Assembly: GCF_000671395.1 (NCBI RefSeq)
Contig: NZ_AQQY01000001.1
Span: 186,001 to 250,000 of the forward strand
Reading direction: 5' to 3'
Origin: Actibacterium atlanticum
GTDB taxonomy: Bacteria; Pseudomonadota; Alphaproteobacteria; Rhodobacterales; Rhodobacteraceae
DNA: 64,000 nt
Positions 11,292 through 20,157 of this stretch are shown piece by piece (within the stretch, counting starts at the first letter, position 1; every line of letters begins with the position of its first letter). Under the pieces are notes generated by a model. It was not told the origin of the DNA. It searched no databases and worked only from the letters and a program-made list of their open reading frames with translations. A program made the translations under genes and the position numbers.

Positions 11292-13189
11292 AGCGTGGTT
11301 TCCGGCTCGTCCATTTCGTCAGCGATGCCGTGCTGGGTCTTGTCCCAATAGAACGGTTTTGACACCATTTCATAGGCGGCCTTGTACATCGCAAAAGCTG
11401 CCAGCGGGTAATAGAAATGCATGCTGGGCACCCAGGGCAGCACATGCGGTTTGCCCGCCTTATGTGCGCCTGCCATGCCGATGGCGATGTTGGTCAGTTC
11501 CGCTGTGATAAACATCGCTGACATGCCCCAGATCACGCCCGAGGGCAGCAGCGCCTGAAGCGGATGACCCGCCCCGGCCAGGATCAGCCAGAAAGACCAC
11601 ATCAGCGGCGCCAGCATGAATTGTGACAGGATGCCCAGAAACATGATCTGAAACCCCATAAAGCGGCGCCAGCCAAAGTCGCGCAGCAATGCGCCGGGGT
11701 CACGCATGTGCACCGCATAGGTCATGGCAAAGCCCTTCAGCCAGCGCGAGCGTTGTTTGACCCACGGCACAAGGCGGCCGTTTGCCTCTTCCTGGGTGAC
11801 GGTGTCGATCACCTCGGTTTCATAGCCATGGCGGGCCAGACGCACGCCCAAATCCGCGTCCTCGGTCACGTTATGGGCATCCCAGGCGCCCAGCTTTTCC
11901 AGCGGTTCACGGCGGAAAAAGCAGGTGGTGCCGCCCAAGGGGACGGCCAGCCCCAAGTCGGCGATGCCGGGCAGAACCACGCGAAACCAGCCAGCATATT
12001 CGGCCGTGAAGCACCGGGTAAACCAGTTGCGGCGGGTGTTGTAGTAATCCAGCACGCCTTGCAAACACGCGACATGCGCGGGGCGTTCATGAAACCGGCG
12101 CACGATGCGATGAATTTGATCGGGGTCGGGCATGTCTTCGGCGTCATAAATCCCGATGATCGAGCCGCGGCAGAAATCCAGCGCGAAGTTCAGCGCGCGG
12201 GGTTTGGTTTTCAGCCCGCCGACGGGCACGGTGATGTCACGCATCCAGCTGGGCAGGCGCGTGGTGCGGATCATCTGCGCGGTCATGTCGTCGTCTTCCT
12301 CGATCACCAGACAGATATCCAGCAGCTCTTTGGGATAGTTCAGACGTTCCAGACGTTTGATCAGACGGGGCGCGATATCTTCTTCGCGAAACAGAGGTAC
12401 CATGACCGACACAACCGGCAGGCGCGCGACCTGTGTTTGGGGCGCTTCGGGGGGCGGGGGGCGGCGTGCATGGGTGAGGGCCGCGAAAGCCTTCAGACCG
12501 GTACAGGCGGTCAGGGTGATCAGGCACCAAACCGTCAGCGCGGCCAAGGTGGTCAGCGGGGCCAGCACCGCGCTGACACAGATGAACAGGGCCACCCCAA
12601 CCAGCACCTGACGCGGGCGGGCGTCGTACCAGTAACGACAGCTTTCATGCTCCGCGACACGGGTTTCCGCCTTGACCACCAGCCGCCGGTTGCGCGCCCG
12701 CACCAAGGCGCGGTGCAGCGCGCGTTCGTCGCAGAGCGCCAGAATGGGCTCCCCAAAACCAGAGGGCAGGCTTGGGCGCACATCGTCAAACGCTTCGGGG
12801 CGGCAGGTGGCGATCACAGTTGCCCCGCCCATGCGCCGCACCGGCAAGACGCCCAGTTTCAGACAGGTCTCGACCCCCAATTCGTCAATCAGGCGCGGAT
12901 CGGGCGTGAGCGTTTCCAGATCAATCGGCTGGGCGTCAAACTGCTGCGCCAAGGCGCGGGTCAGTTGATTGGGGGTAATCATGCCATGGGCGATCAAAAT
13001 GTCGCCCAGTCGCAGGTCTTCGCGGTTTTGCAGCGCCAGTGCGCGGGTAAGGTCCGCCGGGGTCAGAACCCCCATCCGCAACAGCACATCCCCCAGCGGG
13101 CGGCGGGTCGTGGATACACGGCGGCGCCCGATGCGCGCAGCATCGGTGGAAGTGTCGACCAGATGAAGTCGTGCAGAGGAGGTGGACAT
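11288..13189 (-). CDS. Family 2 glycosyltransferase with N-terminal MshEN (c-di-GMP-type) domain
   Basis: Membrane polysaccharide synthase-like protein of 633 residues. Residues 31-54 and 60-83 are two 24-residue repeats with the MshEN spacing (xLG at 1-3, L at 6, L at 17, L at 21, Q at 24) separated by exactly five residues, the arrangement known to bind c-di-GMP in MshE. Two transmembrane helices follow (about 195-235). The processive GT2 core has Y348-DAED, T442-ED and Q479-RSRW, the D, D, D, QxxRW set of cellulose-synthase-like enzymes, and four more helices lie at 505-600. The polymer is unknown. It is isolated between an FCD regulator and carA. Confidence 0.9.
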   Translation of the reverse strand: MSTSSARLHLVDTSTDAARIGRRRVSTTRRPLGDVLLRMGVLTPADLTRALALQNREDLRLGDILIAHGMITPNQLTRALAQQFDAQPIDLETLTPDPRLIDELGVETCLKLGVLPVRRMGGATVIATCRPEAFDDVRPSLPSGFGEPILALCDERALHRALVRARNRRLVVKAETRVAEHESCRYWYDARPRQVLVGVALFICVSAVLAPLTTLAALTVWCLITLTACTGLKAFAALTHARRPPPPEAPQTQVARLPVVSVMVPLFREEDIAPRLIKRLERLNYPKELLDICLVIEEDDDMTAQMIRTTRLPSWMRDITVPVGGLKTKPRALNFALDFCRGSIIGIYDAEDMPDPDQIHRIVRRFHERPAHVACLQGVLDYYNTRRNWFTRCFTAEYAGWFRVVLPGIADLGLAVPLGGTTCFFRREPLEKLGAWDAHNVTEDADLGVRLARHGYETEVIDTVTQEEANGRLVPWVKQRSRWLKGFAMTYAVHMRDPGALLRDFGWRRFMGFQIMFLGILSQFMLAPLMWSFWLILAGAGHPLQALLPSGVIWGMSAMFITAELTNIAIGMAGAHKAGKPHVLPWVPSMHFYYPLAAFAMYKAAYEMVSKPFYWDKTQHGIADEMDEPETTL

Positions 13190-13273
13190 GACGCTCCCTG
13201 TGGGAAATCCAACTTATCCACAGGGTGCGTCACGGGTGGTTAATGGCGCGTTAAACTTGATGAACCAAATGGC

Positions 13274-14434
13274 CTAAGCGCGTGCGTTCATCGCCTCGAC
13301 GAAACGTTCGAACAGATAGAAACTGTCCTGCGGGCCGGGGCTGGCTTCGGGGTGATACTGCACCGAAAAGACCGGACGCTCTTCCATCGAGATACCGCAG
13401 TTCGAGCCGTCAAACAGTGACACATGGGTCTCTTTGACGCCCTTGGGTAGGGTCTGGCTGTCTACGGTAAAGCCGTGGTTCATCGAGGTGATCTCGACCT
13501 TGCCGGTATCCAGATCCTTCACCGGGTGGTTGGCGCCGTGGTGACCGTGGTTCATCTTGATCGTGGTTGCCCCCAGGGCCAAAGCCAGCATTTGGTGGCC
13601 AAGACAGATGCCAAAGACCGGCAGGTCGGTGGTTTCCAGCACTTCCTTGATCATCGGAACGGCGTATTCGCCGGTCGCAGCCGGATCACCGGGGCCGTTC
13701 GACAGGAACACGCCTTCGGGATTATGGGCCAGAACCTCTTCGGCTGTGGCGGTGGCGGGCAGGACGGTTACGTCACAACCGGCCGAGGCCAGACAGCGCA
13801 GGATGTTGCGCTTGGCGCCAAAGTCCAGCGCCACGACCTTGCGGCCGGGGGTGTCGCGTTTGGTATAACCTTCTGGCCAGGCCCAACGCATCTCATCCCA
13901 TTGATAGCTTTGCGCGCAGGTCACGTCTTTAGCCAGGTCGAGACCTTCCAAGCCGCTGAATTCACGTGCTTTTGCAACCAGAGCTTCGATGTCGAAATTG
14001 CCCTCGGGGTCGTGGGCCAGTGCCACGTGCGGCGCGCCTTGCTGGCGGATCGCGCGGGTCAGGCGACGGGTGTCGATACCACCGATGCCGATGCGGCCAC
14101 GCCGGGCCAGCCAGTCAACCAGATGATCCTCGGCACGCCAGTTGCTGGGATCGGTGGGATCCCACTTTACCACCATGCCCGCAGCCACCGGATCGGCGGT
14201 CTCGTCATCCTCGGGGGTGACCCCGGTGTTGCCGATATGGGGGAAGGTGAAGGTGACAACCTGCCCTGCATAGGACGGGTCGGTCATGATCTCCTGATAG
14301 CCGGTCATGGCAGTGTTGAAACACAGCTCGGCGACGGTTTCTCCGGTCGCGCCAAAGCCGTATCCATAGAACACGGTGCCATCGGCAAGGGTCAGGCAGG
14401 CGGTGGGTCTTTTTTCGGGGGCAGCGGCGTGCAT
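13274..14434 (-). CDS. carA: Carbamoyl-phosphate synthase small subunit CarA
   Basis: Glutaminase subunit (386 residues) that supplies ammonia to CarB for carbamoyl phosphate, feeding arginine and pyrimidine synthesis. The N-terminal CPSase domain starts ACLTLADGTVFYGYGFGA. The class I glutamine amidotransferase domain has the nucleophile loop VFGICLGHQMLALALG near residue 270 and the histidine and glutamate in QYHPEASPGP. ATG 14434 is favoured because GGAG sits 7 bases upstream; a TTG four codons earlier overlaps that ribosome site. carB is not in the window. Confidence 0.97.
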   Translation of the reverse strand: MHAAAPEKRPTACLTLADGTVFYGYGFGATGETVAELCFNTAMTGYQEIMTDPSYAGQVVTFTFPHIGNTGVTPEDDETADPVAAGMVVKWDPTDPSNWRAEDHLVDWLARRGRIGIGGIDTRRLTRAIRQQGAPHVALAHDPEGNFDIEALVAKAREFSGLEGLDLAKDVTCAQSYQWDEMRWAWPEGYTKRDTPGRKVVALDFGAKRNILRCLASAGCDVTVLPATATAEEVLAHNPEGVFLSNGPGDPAATGEYAVPMIKEVLETTDLPVFGICLGHQMLALALGATTIKMNHGHHGANHPVKDLDTGKVEITSMNHGFTVDSQTLPKGVKETHVSLFDGSNCGISMEERPVFSVQYHPEASPGPQDSFYLFERFVEAMNARA

Positions 14435-14612
14435 GGCGGGCTCCAATGCTCAAATTGGCGCGAAACTAGGCGTCTGGGCGAAAAGCGTCAAGGGCAAAGG
14501 CAATTTAGGTTCTATAACAAAATCAAAGACTTGCATTTTTCATGCCTGGTTGCGCCCGCGCGCGCAGACGCGTATTTTCCAAGTTCTGAGCCAAAGTGCA
14601 CTGAGGATCGCT

Positions 14613-15074
14613 ATGGAAATGCGAACAAAGATCGACTCGGCCCTGAAAGCCGCGATGAAGAACAAGGACGCCGAGCGCCTTTCGACGCTGCGTCTGATCA
14701 ATGCGGCCATCAAGGATATGGATATCGCCCGCCGTGGGACCGATGCCGAAGATACCGGCATCACCGACAAGGATGTGATGGATGTTCTGGGCAAAATGGT
14801 AAAGCAGCGCCGCGAAAGCGCGCGGGCTTACGATGAAGGTGGTCGGATTGATCTGGCCGAGCGTGAGCGCGCTGAGATCGGCATCATCGAGGAATTCCTG
14901 CCCAAGCAACTGTCCGACGACGAGGTCGCCGAAGCCATTTCCAAGGCTCTGACCGAAACCGGCGCGGAATCGATCCGCGATATGGGCAAAGTTATGGGCG
15001 CACTGAAGGCCAAATATGCCGGTCAGATGGATTTCGGCGCCGTTGGTCCGATGGTCAAGGACCGGTTGGGCTAA
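14613..15074 (+). CDS. GatB/YqeY domain protein
   Basis: A 153-residue YqeY-like protein, related to the C-terminal tRNA-binding tail of the GatB amidotransferase subunit. Seen: KTKIDSALKAAMKNKD-like opening, the TLRLINAAIKD helix, IIEEFLPKQLSDDE near 90 and MGKVMGALKAKYAGQMDFG near the end, all family hallmarks. Its cellular role is not established; involvement in tRNA-dependent amidation is inferred. The start has GAGG 7 bases upstream, and it sits divergently from carA as in many alphaproteobacteria. A strong terminator follows. Confidence 0.93.
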   Translation: MEMRTKIDSALKAAMKNKDAERLSTLRLINAAIKDMDIARRGTDAEDTGITDKDVMDVLGKMVKQRRESARAYDEGGRIDLAERERAEIGIIEEFLPKQLSDDEVAEAISKALTETGAESIRDMGKVMGALKAKYAGQMDFGAVGPMVKDRLG

Positions 15075-15117
15075 GGTAAATTCTGTACCATTGGTACATT
15101 TGCCACCCCAGGATTGT

Positions 15118-15147
15118 ACAAAACCCGCTTTGGCGGGTTTTGTGCGT
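15118..15147. terminator. Rho-independent terminator between YqeY gene and DUF2244 gene
   Basis: Perfect 11-bp stem ACAAAACCCGC / GCGGGTTTTGT (15118-15128 with 15133-15143) with a TTTG loop and U-rich ends on both strands. It separates two convergent genes. Confidence 0.9.
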
Positions 15148-15160
15148 TTTAGGGTGGGGT

Positions 15161-15664
15161 TTAGTCCGACGGGTGGGGCAGGTTGGCGAGGGTGATCTGA
15201 AGGTCTTCGCGCATTTGCAGGCGTTCCTCGGGGGTCAGAAACGCGCCCAGCTCTACCTCGCGCGGGCCGCCCTTTAGGGTTACGTAATTTGGCACGGGCC
15301 CGCCCTTGGGATGCAATTCAACGCTGATCCAATAGGGGTTGGCGTCCCAGTGTTTGTCAGGGCCGCGCGGTTCATACCGGGTGAGCTCGACCTTGTCGGG
15401 CCAGATGCGCATCTCTTCCAGAATGCTGCCGTCTTTGTAGGACCGTTGCAACAGCAGCCACAACAGGCCCAGTGTGCCCAGCAGGAACGGCAGAAGCCCC
15501 CACAGAACCGGCGTTCCCAGTGCCGCAAACAGCGGCAGAAGGATTAACAGGAACGTTATAAAGATGAATATCACGAAGCCGCGCTTAGGCAGCGACCGAT
15601 AGGGCCAGGCGTGCAATACGCGTGGCTCTTTCGGTGTTTGCGGCTCGATCCATTCAAAGGGCAT
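15161..15664 (-). CDS. DUF2244 membrane protein
   Basis: A 167-residue integral membrane protein with two closely spaced transmembrane helices (about 30-50 and 52-72) followed by a cytoplasmic region containing RRGPDKHWDANPYWI-like features (PRGPDKHWDANPYW) typical of DUF2244. Its function is unknown, but family members are usually found beside cytochrome oxidase genes, as here (ctaD lies upstream on the same strand). Its start is one base after the stop of the preceding membrane protein, so the two are probably co-translated. Confidence 0.85.
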   Translation of the reverse strand: MPFEWIEPQTPKEPRVLHAWPYRSLPKRGFVIFIFITFLLILLPLFAALGTPVLWGLLPFLLGTLGLLWLLLQRSYKDGSILEEMRIWPDKVELTRYEPRGPDKHWDANPYWISVELHPKGGPVPNYVTLKGGPREVELGAFLTPEERLQMREDLQITLANLPHPSD

Positions 15665-15665
15665 G

Positions 15666-16130
15666 TCAGCTGTCTTGGTTGCGGGCTTTGACCAGTGCGA
15701 TCACTGGCAACGCAAAGAGCAACAGTATGCAGGTCAACACGACCAGTACGACAAACCCCATCATATCGGATACTGCGCCCACAAGGTTGGGGTCGAATGC
15801 GCCGGCAATCTCAAGCGCCATACCGGGGGTCAAGAGCGCGCCCAACAGGGCCCAGAAAGCGACGGTCGCGGTTTTGGGTGACAGTGGCGCGGTGCTGCGG
15901 TGCTGCATGAAGTGCACGGCCGACAGCATGATCAGCAGAATCGCCGGGGCGGCAAAATTGCCGGTGACGCCGGTGCTGGTTTCGGCCAGACCAAAAATCC
16001 GTGAAGCCAGTGTGACAAGGGCGAATCCCAGCGCCGAAGCAACCATCAGCGCATAAAGAGGCAAGCCGCGCATATTCGCCAGAAGCGCCAGCAGGACGGC
16101 AAGAAGGGGCAGGGTGGTGACAGCATACAT
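15666..16130 (-). CDS. Hypothetical four- to five-helix membrane protein
   Basis: A 154-residue protein made almost entirely of hydrophobic helices (about 3-20, 25-47, 58-75, 90-110, 120-147). I do not recognise a family. AAGGA lies 8 bases before ATG 16130. It is downstream of ctaD but beyond a ctaD terminator, and is followed one base later by the DUF2244 gene, so those two form an operon of their own or are reached by read-through from ctaD. Confidence 0.72.
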   Translation of the reverse strand: MYAVTTLPLLAVLLALLANMRGLPLYALMVASALGFALVTLASRIFGLAETSTGVTGNFAAPAILLIMLSAVHFMQHRSTAPLSPKTATVAFWALLGALLTPGMALEIAGAFDPNLVGAVSDMMGFVVLVVLTCILLLFALPVIALVKARNQDS

Positions 16131-16144
16131 CGGGTCATTCCTTC

Positions 16145-16176
16145 AAAAAGCAAAAGGCCCCGGAAAGTCCGGGGCC
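16145..16176 (-). terminator. Rho-independent terminator of ctaD
   Basis: 9-bp stem GGCCCCGGA / TCCGGGGCC (16156-16164 with 16168-16176). Read on the minus strand it ends in a T-rich run (CCTTTTGCTTTTTG), just after the ctaD stop. Confidence 0.88.
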
Positions 16177-16203
16177 CCTTGGTGTTTCTTTCCCAGAGAG
16201 GGC

Positions 16204-17877
16204 TTAGTGGGCGTGGCCCTTATCCCATTCCTCTTGCTTGGGGAGCGTTTCAAACGTGTGCTCCGGCGGCGGCGAGGGCAGGGTCCATTCCAGGGTGTCT
16301 GCGTATTCGTTCCACGGGTTCGCGCGGCTGTCGCGCTTACCGGCCAGCAGGGTGTAGAACACGATGCCGATGAACAGAACGAAGGACGAGAAGGACAAAA
16401 GCGCACCAAACGACGACACTTTGTTCCACAGCGCGAACGCGTCGGGATAGTCGATGTAGCGGCGCGGCATGCCCTGACGGCCCAGGAAGTGCTGCGGGAA
16501 GAAGGTCAGGTTTACACCGATGAAGAACATCCAGAAGTGCAGTTTGCCTGCCCATTCCGGGTACTGACGCCCCGACATCTTGGACATGTAGAAGTACACG
16601 CCAGCGAAGATGGTGAAGGCTGCGCCCATCGACATGGTGTAGTGGAAGTGCGCCACAACATAGTAGGTGTCGTGGTAAGCGCGGTCGACGCCGGCCTGGC
16701 TGAGCACGATACCGGTTACACCACCCACGGTGAACAGGATCAGGAAGCCCAGGGCGAACAGCATGGGCGTCTTGAACTCAAGCGAGCCGCCCCACATCGT
16801 CGCGATCCAACTGAAGATCTTGATGCCCGTTGGCACCGCGATCACCATCGTGGCCAGCATAAAGTAGCTTTGCTGGGTCAGCGACATGCCTACGGTGTAC
16901 ATGTGGTGTGCCCACACGACAAAGCCCAGAACACCAATCGCAACCATTGCGTAAACCATCGGCAGGTAGCCAAAGATCGGCTTCTTCGAGAAGGTTGCGA
17001 TGACGTGCGAAGCGATACCAAAGCCCGGCACGATCACGATGTACACTTCGGGGTGACCGAAGAACCACAGGATGTGCTGGTACAGGATCGGGTCGCCGCC
17101 GCCTTCAGGTTGGAAGAAGGTGGTGCCGAAGTTCCGGTCGGTCAGCAGCATGGTGATGGCGCCTGCCAGAACCGGCAGCGACAGCAGGATCAGCCATGCG
17201 GTGACAAAGATTGACCAGGCAAACAGCGGAACCTTGTGCAGGGTCATGCCCGGTGTGCGCATGTTCAGGAAGGTGGTGATGATGTTGATCGCACCCAGGA
17301 TCGAGCTGGCGCCCGAGACGTGCACGGCGAAGATCGCCAGATCCATCGAGTAGCCGCCTTCGTTGGTCGACAGCGGCGGGTACAGAACCCAGCCAACACC
17401 CGAGCCCAGCTGGCCGTTACCACCCGGGGACATAACCGACAGGATCGCCAGCGACGTCCCGGCGAAATACAGCCAGTACGAAAGGTTGTTCAGACGCGGA
17501 AACGCCATATCCGGCGCGCCGATCTGCAAAGGCATGAAGAAGTTGCCGAAGCCGCCAAACAGCGCCGGAATAACCACGAAGAACATCATCAGGATGCCGT
17601 GGCCGGTAATCATCACGTTCCACAGGTGCCCGTTAGGGGTACATGCGTCGGTGGTGGTCGGAATAAGGCGAGCGCCTTCCATACACATGTACTGAACGCC
17701 CGGATCCATCAGCTCCAGACGCATGTACACGGTAAACAGCACCGACACGAAGCCAACGGCCCCGGCGGTGAACAGATACAGGATACCGATGTCCTTGTGG
17801 TTTGTGGACATGAACCAGCGGGTAAAGAACCCGCGAGAATCATGCGCGTCGTGGCCATGAGTGGCTGCGTCGGCCAT
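16204..17877 (-). CDS. ctaD: Cytochrome c oxidase subunit I (aa3 type)
   Basis: Catalytic heme-copper subunit of the aa3 terminal oxidase (557 residues, twelve transmembrane helices). Seen: the N-terminal [16 protein letters not shown]; the low-spin heme histidine in [12 protein letters not shown]; the CuB site with the cross-linked His-Tyr pair in [24 protein letters not shown]; and the heme a3 and heme a histidines in [14 protein letters not shown]. It reduces oxygen with electrons from cytochrome c and pumps protons. ATG 17877 has GGGAGG 6 bases upstream. Subunits II and III are not in the window, a scattered arrangement common in this group. Confidence 0.98.
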   Translation of the reverse strand: MADAATHGHDAHDSRGFFTRWFMSTNHKDIGILYLFTAGAVGFVSVLFTVYMRLELMDPGVQYMCMEGARLIPTTTDACTPNGHLWNVMITGHGILMMFFVVIPALFGGFGNFFMPLQIGAPDMAFPRLNNLSYWLYFAGTSLAILSVMSPGGNGQLGSGVGWVLYPPLSTNEGGYSMDLAIFAVHVSGASSILGAINIITTFLNMRTPGMTLHKVPLFAWSIFVTAWLILLSLPVLAGAITMLLTDRNFGTTFFQPEGGGDPILYQHILWFFGHPEVYIVIVPGFGIASHVIATFSKKPIFGYLPMVYAMVAIGVLGFVVWAHHMYTVGMSLTQQSYFMLATMVIAVPTGIKIFSWIATMWGGSLEFKTPMLFALGFLILFTVGGVTGIVLSQAGVDRAYHDTYYVVAHFHYTMSMGAAFTIFAGVYFYMSKMSGRQYPEWAGKLHFWMFFIGVNLTFFPQHFLGRQGMPRRYIDYPDAFALWNKVSSFGALLSFSSFVLFIGIVFYTLLAGKRDSRANPWNEYADTLEWTLPSPPPEHTFETLPKQEEWDKGHAH

Positions 17878-18035
17878 GAATGCCTCCCGTTTAACAATAT
17901 CTTGCGGCCCGATACCATAATCTGGCCGCGCTTTCCCAAGCCCGTTCTTAATGCGCTGTTGGGCGGGGGGCAATCCTCCGATGATCGTAGACCCCGGATT
18001 TCCCCGTCACTGGTGGCTGTTTAAGACGTGCGTAC

Positions 18036-18051
18036 TGCCAAAAATTTGGCA
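18036..18051. promoter_or_regulatory. Palindrome TGCCAAA-AA-TTTGGCA upstream of ctaD
   Basis: Perfect 7-bp arms around two bases in the 271-base gap between the ctaD start and the lipB stop, about 160 bases upstream of the ctaD ATG. It could be an operator, or a small hairpin after lipB would be read on the other side. Nothing else is recognisable in this gap. Confidence 0.35.
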
Positions 18052-18148
18052 AACCGGCCCCCAGAAGGCAATAAATATCCGAATATGTTCCGATCAAACG
18101 GCGTGTGAAGGCAGCTTTCAGGGCGATAGCCCCGGTTGATAGCGCTAA

Positions 18149-18796
18149 TCAGCCAAAGATGCGGGTGAAGGTGCGCTCTAATGTCGCATCCACATCGTCT
18201 GTCGTCACCGGAAGACCTAAATCGACAAGACTTGTGACTCCGTGTTCGCGAATCCCGCAGGGGACAATGCCATCAAAGTGGCTCAGGTCCGGTTCGACGT
18301 TGATCGACAGCCCGTGAAAGCTGACCCACTTGCGCAGACGGATGCCAATGGCGGCGATCTTGTCTTCGCGCGGACTTCCATCGGCGTTCGCGGGCTTGTC
18401 ATTGCGCACGACCCAAACCCCGACACGCCCCTCTCGACGTTCGCCGCGCACATTGAACTCGGCCAGTGTGGCGATGACCCATTCTTCCATTTGGTTGACG
18501 AACTGGCGCACGTCGCGCCCACGCTTGCCGACATCCAGCATGACATAAGCGATGCGCTGGCCGGGGCCGTGATAGGTATACTGGCCCCCGCGTTGGGCGT
18601 CATAGACGGGAAAGCGGTCCGGGTCTGTCAGGTCTTCGATCTTCGCCGATGTGCCAGCGGTGTACAGCGGCGGGTGCTCCAACAGCCAGATCAGCTCTTC
18701 GGCCTGACCCGCCGCTATCGCTGCGGCCCGGGCTTCCATTTCTGCCAGAGCTTCTTCATAGGGCACCAGCGTATCACTGCGTCGCCATTCCACCAT
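18149..18796 (-). CDS. lipB: Lipoyl(octanoyl) transferase LipB
   Basis: Transfers octanoate from acyl carrier protein to the lipoyl domains of 2-oxoacid dehydrogenases and GcvH (215 residues). Seen: the substrate loop [20 protein letters not shown] near residue 72, the catalytic lysine in [18 protein letters not shown] near 155, and the catalytic cysteine in [15 protein letters not shown] near 183. ATG 18796 (MVEW) matches family starts; a GTG three codons upstream is the alternative. It stands between ctaD and a tRNA gene. Confidence 0.95.
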   Translation of the reverse strand: MVEWRRSDTLVPYEEALAEMEARAAAIAAGQAEELIWLLEHPPLYTAGTSAKIEDLTDPDRFPVYDAQRGGQYTYHGPGQRIAYVMLDVGKRGRDVRQFVNQMEEWVIATLAEFNVRGERREGRVGVWVVRNDKPANADGSPREDKIAAIGIRLRKWVSFHGLSINVEPDLSHFDGIVPCGIREHGVTSLVDLGLPVTTDDVDATLERTFTRIFG

Positions 18797-18948
18797 GTCG
18801 CCCACCTTTCCGTCCTGTGTTCCTTGCGCGTTAGACCACGCCGACGATCAGAAAAGCAACCTGTCGCAGTGCCTCTGTGTTTGGGGCATTTATGCTCTTC
18901 ACATCACCAAACCAAGCCGCTATGTAACCGCGCACTACCTGATCACGT

Positions 18949-19035
18949 GCGGTCGTGGCGGAATTGGTAGACGCGCAGCGTTGAGGTCGCTGTGGGGTAA
19001 CACCCGTGGAAGTTCGAGTCTTCTCGACCGCACCA
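18949..19035 (+). tRNA. tRNA-Leu(GAG)
   Basis: 87 bases including an encoded CCA. The 7-bp acceptor stem GCGGTCG pairs with CGACCGC, and the discriminator is A. The anticodon stem CAGCG/CGCTG encloses the loop TTGAGGT with anticodon GAG. It has the long variable arm expected of a class II tRNA-Leu (TGTGGGGTAACACCCGT region) and the T-loop GTTCGAGTC. It reads CUC and CUU codons. The exopolysaccharide locus begins directly after it on the opposite strand. Confidence 0.97.
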
Positions 19036-19144
19036 TTTCACATTTTGCTGTGAAGTCGGCTAAGAAATCAAAAATTACAGACAGCACGTCTTCAGAGCAA
19101 CGTTTGATCGTTAAGATGGTCGACGGAGTATCCGCGCGGGTGAT

Positions 19145-20146
19145 CTAGGCGACTTGCATCACCTTTTGTGGCCTCAGTTCTTCGATCAAGCTGGCCCATG
19201 CATTGGCAAAGACCTGTTCAGCCGTTGCGCAACTGTTGGCAATATCGGGGTGGGGAGGTGTCTTTGCTAGATGTTGGATGGCATCGGACCATTCAGCAAT
19301 CGTATGCCCTGAAACCGCCAAAGTCCCGTCGTGTATTTGTTCTTGTAACCCATCCACCTTTGCTAGGGCCTGCGGTATCCCTGCGGCGCGGGCTTCAAGT
19401 GCGACAAGGCCAAAGGCCTCCCAACGCGAGGGCATAAGGATGGCATCCACACTTCCTATCGCGGCTTCGGGGGATGTGGTGTGGCCTCGAAAACGGATGC
19501 GGGCGTCGCCCGCGGCTTGGGTTTGCAGCGATGACAGGTCGGGGCCATCACCAAAGATGTCCAGCCTTAGGGAGACATCGGGTACAGCTTTGAATGCTGC
19601 CACCAAAAGGTCGAACCCTTTTTGATGATCCAAGCGGCCAATTGCGCCGAACCGGTTGGGGTGGCCAGTCTGGCGGGGCAAAGCGCGAAACGTGTCCAGA
19701 TTGACGCAAGACCGGATGGTGCGTAGCGAAGCTTTGCGCACAAGGGCGCGTGCCAACAGCCAGTCTGCCTGCGCACCACTGACGGCGACCACGCGATCAA
19801 ACAAGGCATAGGCCGTGCGCAGCAGCGTATAGAACCGTGCACGGGATGGCACATTCAGGGCAGTAAAGGCCTCGGTATAGCTGTGTTCAACATGGATCAG
19901 GGGCGTGCCGGCGTGTCGGGCGCGAAACGAGATCAAGCCAGGCAGGCTGCGCCAGCTGACCGACAGGTGCGAGACGATTATGTCTGCCTGAACGCCGGGC
20001 AGTGCGCGGCCTCGGGGGACCGACTGGCAGATGTGCCGGGCGGTTTGGCCAATCAATGGACAGGACGCGAGATGATCCAGCACACGCATGACGCCACCTG
20101 GTGTGGTGTCATCGACGATGTGAAGAATGACGGGGGGATGTGTCAT
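19145..20146 (-). CDS. GT4-family glycosyltransferase
   Basis: GT-B fold glycosyltransferase of 333 residues. The N-terminal acceptor domain starts ILHIVDDTTPGGVMRVLDHL. The C-terminal donor domain has FGAIGRLDHQKGFDLLVAAF near 175 and the E-x7-E donor motif SRWEAFGLVALEARAAGIP near 250. These enzymes add one sugar from a nucleotide donor to a lipid-linked chain on the cytoplasmic face. It is the last gene of a minus-strand run flippase - GT2 - GT2 - GT4, starting 11 bases after the preceding GT2 stop with its own GAGG site. Sugar specificity is unknown. Confidence 0.9.
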   Translation of the reverse strand: MTHPPVILHIVDDTTPGGVMRVLDHLASCPLIGQTARHICQSVPRGRALPGVQADIIVSHLSVSWRSLPGLISFRARHAGTPLIHVEHSYTEAFTALNVPSRARFYTLLRTAYALFDRVVAVSGAQADWLLARALVRKASLRTIRSCVNLDTFRALPRQTGHPNRFGAIGRLDHQKGFDLLVAAFKAVPDVSLRLDIFGDGPDLSSLQTQAAGDARIRFRGHTTSPEAAIGSVDAILMPSRWEAFGLVALEARAAGIPQALAKVDGLQEQIHDGTLAVSGHTIAEWSDAIQHLAKTPPHPDIANSCATAEQVFANAWASLIEELRPQKVMQVA

Positions 20147-20157
20147 GTGAACCTCGC

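Noticed and set aside
13475-14836. 453-codon plus-strand frame opposite carA and into the YqeY gene
   Set aside because: Antisense to carA and out of frame with the YqeY protein, both well supported.
18949-19145. tRNA-Leu as integration site of a genomic island carrying the exopolysaccharide locus
   Set aside because: No integrase, no repeat of the tRNA 3' end further along the window, and no evident compositional break, so there is only adjacency.
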